Below are positions 62,816-64,000 of a DNA stretch of 64,000 nt, piece by piece. This DNA comes from Viscum album (taxonomy: Eukaryota > Streptophyta > Magnoliopsida > Santalales > Viscaceae): the NCBI GenBank assembly GCA_963277665.1, contig OY728143.1, forward strand, positions 1,121,144,110 through 1,121,208,109, in the 5' to 3' direction. The position numbers and the translations under genes were made by a program. The notes under the pieces were generated by a model, which was not told where the DNA came from, did not search any database, and saw only the letters and a list, made by a program, of their open reading frames with translations. Numbering within the stretch: position 1 is the first letter of the stretch; each line of letters opens with the position of its first letter.

Positions 62816-64000
62816 ATATCATCTTTATATTTGAAGTGAACATAACTAATTAATTGTATATAACATGGTTTTAAAAAAATAAATAATGAAAAAGAAAAAG
62901 GTTCCTAAAAATTATAAATTAGTATAATTTTATTATTCAGTGAGATAAGTAATGTATTTGATTACTCTTACTCAATGTAAGGGATATACTTCAAAAAATC
63001 ATCTCTAAAAGTTACCCTTTCATCTCTTATTACAGAAAGTCAAAAAGAATGTACTTTTTTATCTTATACGACATGAGAATCTATTTCAAGCGTCAGGATC
63101 CCTAAATTATTTATTGTTTAATTTATAATTATTCATATTTTTTATCAATTATAATTGTTTCTTTCTTATTAGTATTGTTTTTTATATTTTAAAAGTTATT
63201 TATTATAAAAAATTGTATTTTGATTTCTCAATGTATTTTTATATTTGTTTAAAAATAGTTTCTCATTTTTTTCATTCATGACATGGTCATGGGATATTAT
63301 TTATTTATGGTTTTATTCCATTTTATCTCATTGGTGTCAATGTTATAGCTTATGTGATGGGTTCTACCATAAAATGCTGAAATGTATTGTCTAATGATTA
63401 TATTTTCTGGATAGTTATATTGGAACTTGGTTGAATGTCTATACTAATTTTAATGTTCTCTAGTAGTTTTTATTTTAGGGTTCTAGTATGATATTCAATA
63501 ATTGAAACTATATCAATTTTACATTATTTCTAATGAGTTGTCATTAAGGTAATTTAATTTCAAAATGTATGTTAATGATTTTTTAACGAAGTGATTCTTT
63601 TTTATGATGAATATGTATGTCAGTAAGATATTGAATTTAATGGATTTTAATGAATTCAAATTATAAATAGTTTTCTTCTTTTTAGACTGATTAATTTTAT
63701 TTTTTGTTATTATCCTGATTATTGAAATTTTTTTCTAATGATTTTAGTATAGATAAGGTAAAGGATATAGTCAATTATAATGTCTTGATATTTTCCATAA
63801 AAATAATCATTCTATTATTAAAAGTTTAATCTGGTTTGAAAAATGGATACTAATTTGTAGAATCCAACTTTCATTATATGTTTTTGTTATATATGATTTT
63901 ATGGCCAAATTCAATAAATGTATAATTTTAAAATATCATCATTATTTTAAGAAAGTGAATTATAGTACAAAAACACTACAACATGTGATGAAAATGTTCA
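62816..64000. other. AT-rich repeat segment to the window end
   Basis: No gene is seen. By position it should correspond to 5.1-6.3 and 35.5-36.7 kb, but I find only loose similarity. Confidence 0.4.

Noticed and set aside
1..64000. Organellar (plastid or mitochondrial) origin suggested by high AT content
   Set aside because: No plastid or mitochondrial gene, rRNA or tRNA is present, and full-length chromoviruses with chromodomains are nuclear.

Overview
This window looks like nuclear DNA from a plant with a large, old, repeat-filled genome, probably a seed plant. I recognise no host gene. What can be read is (i) two nearly complete but heavily decayed Ty3/gypsy LTR retrotransposons of the chromodomain-bearing Tekay/Del type, a plant lineage, and (ii) very AT-rich sequence that is strongly similar to itself across the window. 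The species cannot be named from this sequence.

Layout: 1-6693 is AT-rich repeat. Element 1 occupies 6694-18026 (+ strand): 5' LTR 6694-9686, PBS about 9690, gag about 10062-11180, pol 11190-14515 in the order protease, RT, RNase H, integrase, chromodomain, then the PPT region and 3' LTR 15029-18026. A 604-bp AT-rich spacer follows. Element 2 occupies 18631-29914 in the same orientation: LTRs 18631-21551 and 26886-29914, PBS 21555, gag from 21928, pol about 23050-26360. Every domain is broken by stops, frameshifts and lost catalytic residues, so neither copy can move on its own. Members of an LTR pair match at roughly four bases in five where I aligned them by eye, so the insertions are ancient.

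From 29915 to 64000 the DNA is very AT-rich and has no convincing ORF. It is a mosaic of old duplicated segments, recognisable as pairs or triplets of landmarks in the same order. Embedded in it, and in 1-6693, are six short degenerate arrays of a repeat of about 185 bp. Each monomer carries a GC-richer core of about 45 bp with inverted ends. Three arrays run forward (about 1.7, 45.8 and 58.1 kb) and three reverse (about 4.5, 34.95 and 62.25 kb). Each reverse array lies about 370-400 bp downstream of a conserved TATA-containing, promoter-like site.

The AT-rich segment at 36-37.8 kb is a paralogue of the DNA into which both retrotransposons inserted. It holds both pre-insertion sites about 595 bp apart, which independently supports the element boundaries. 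Smaller pieces include a tRNA-like SINE head (minus strand, about 31.1 kb), a roughly 595-bp insert flanked by long direct repeats (33.65-34.28 kb), and a tRNA-promoter-like patch near 40 kb.
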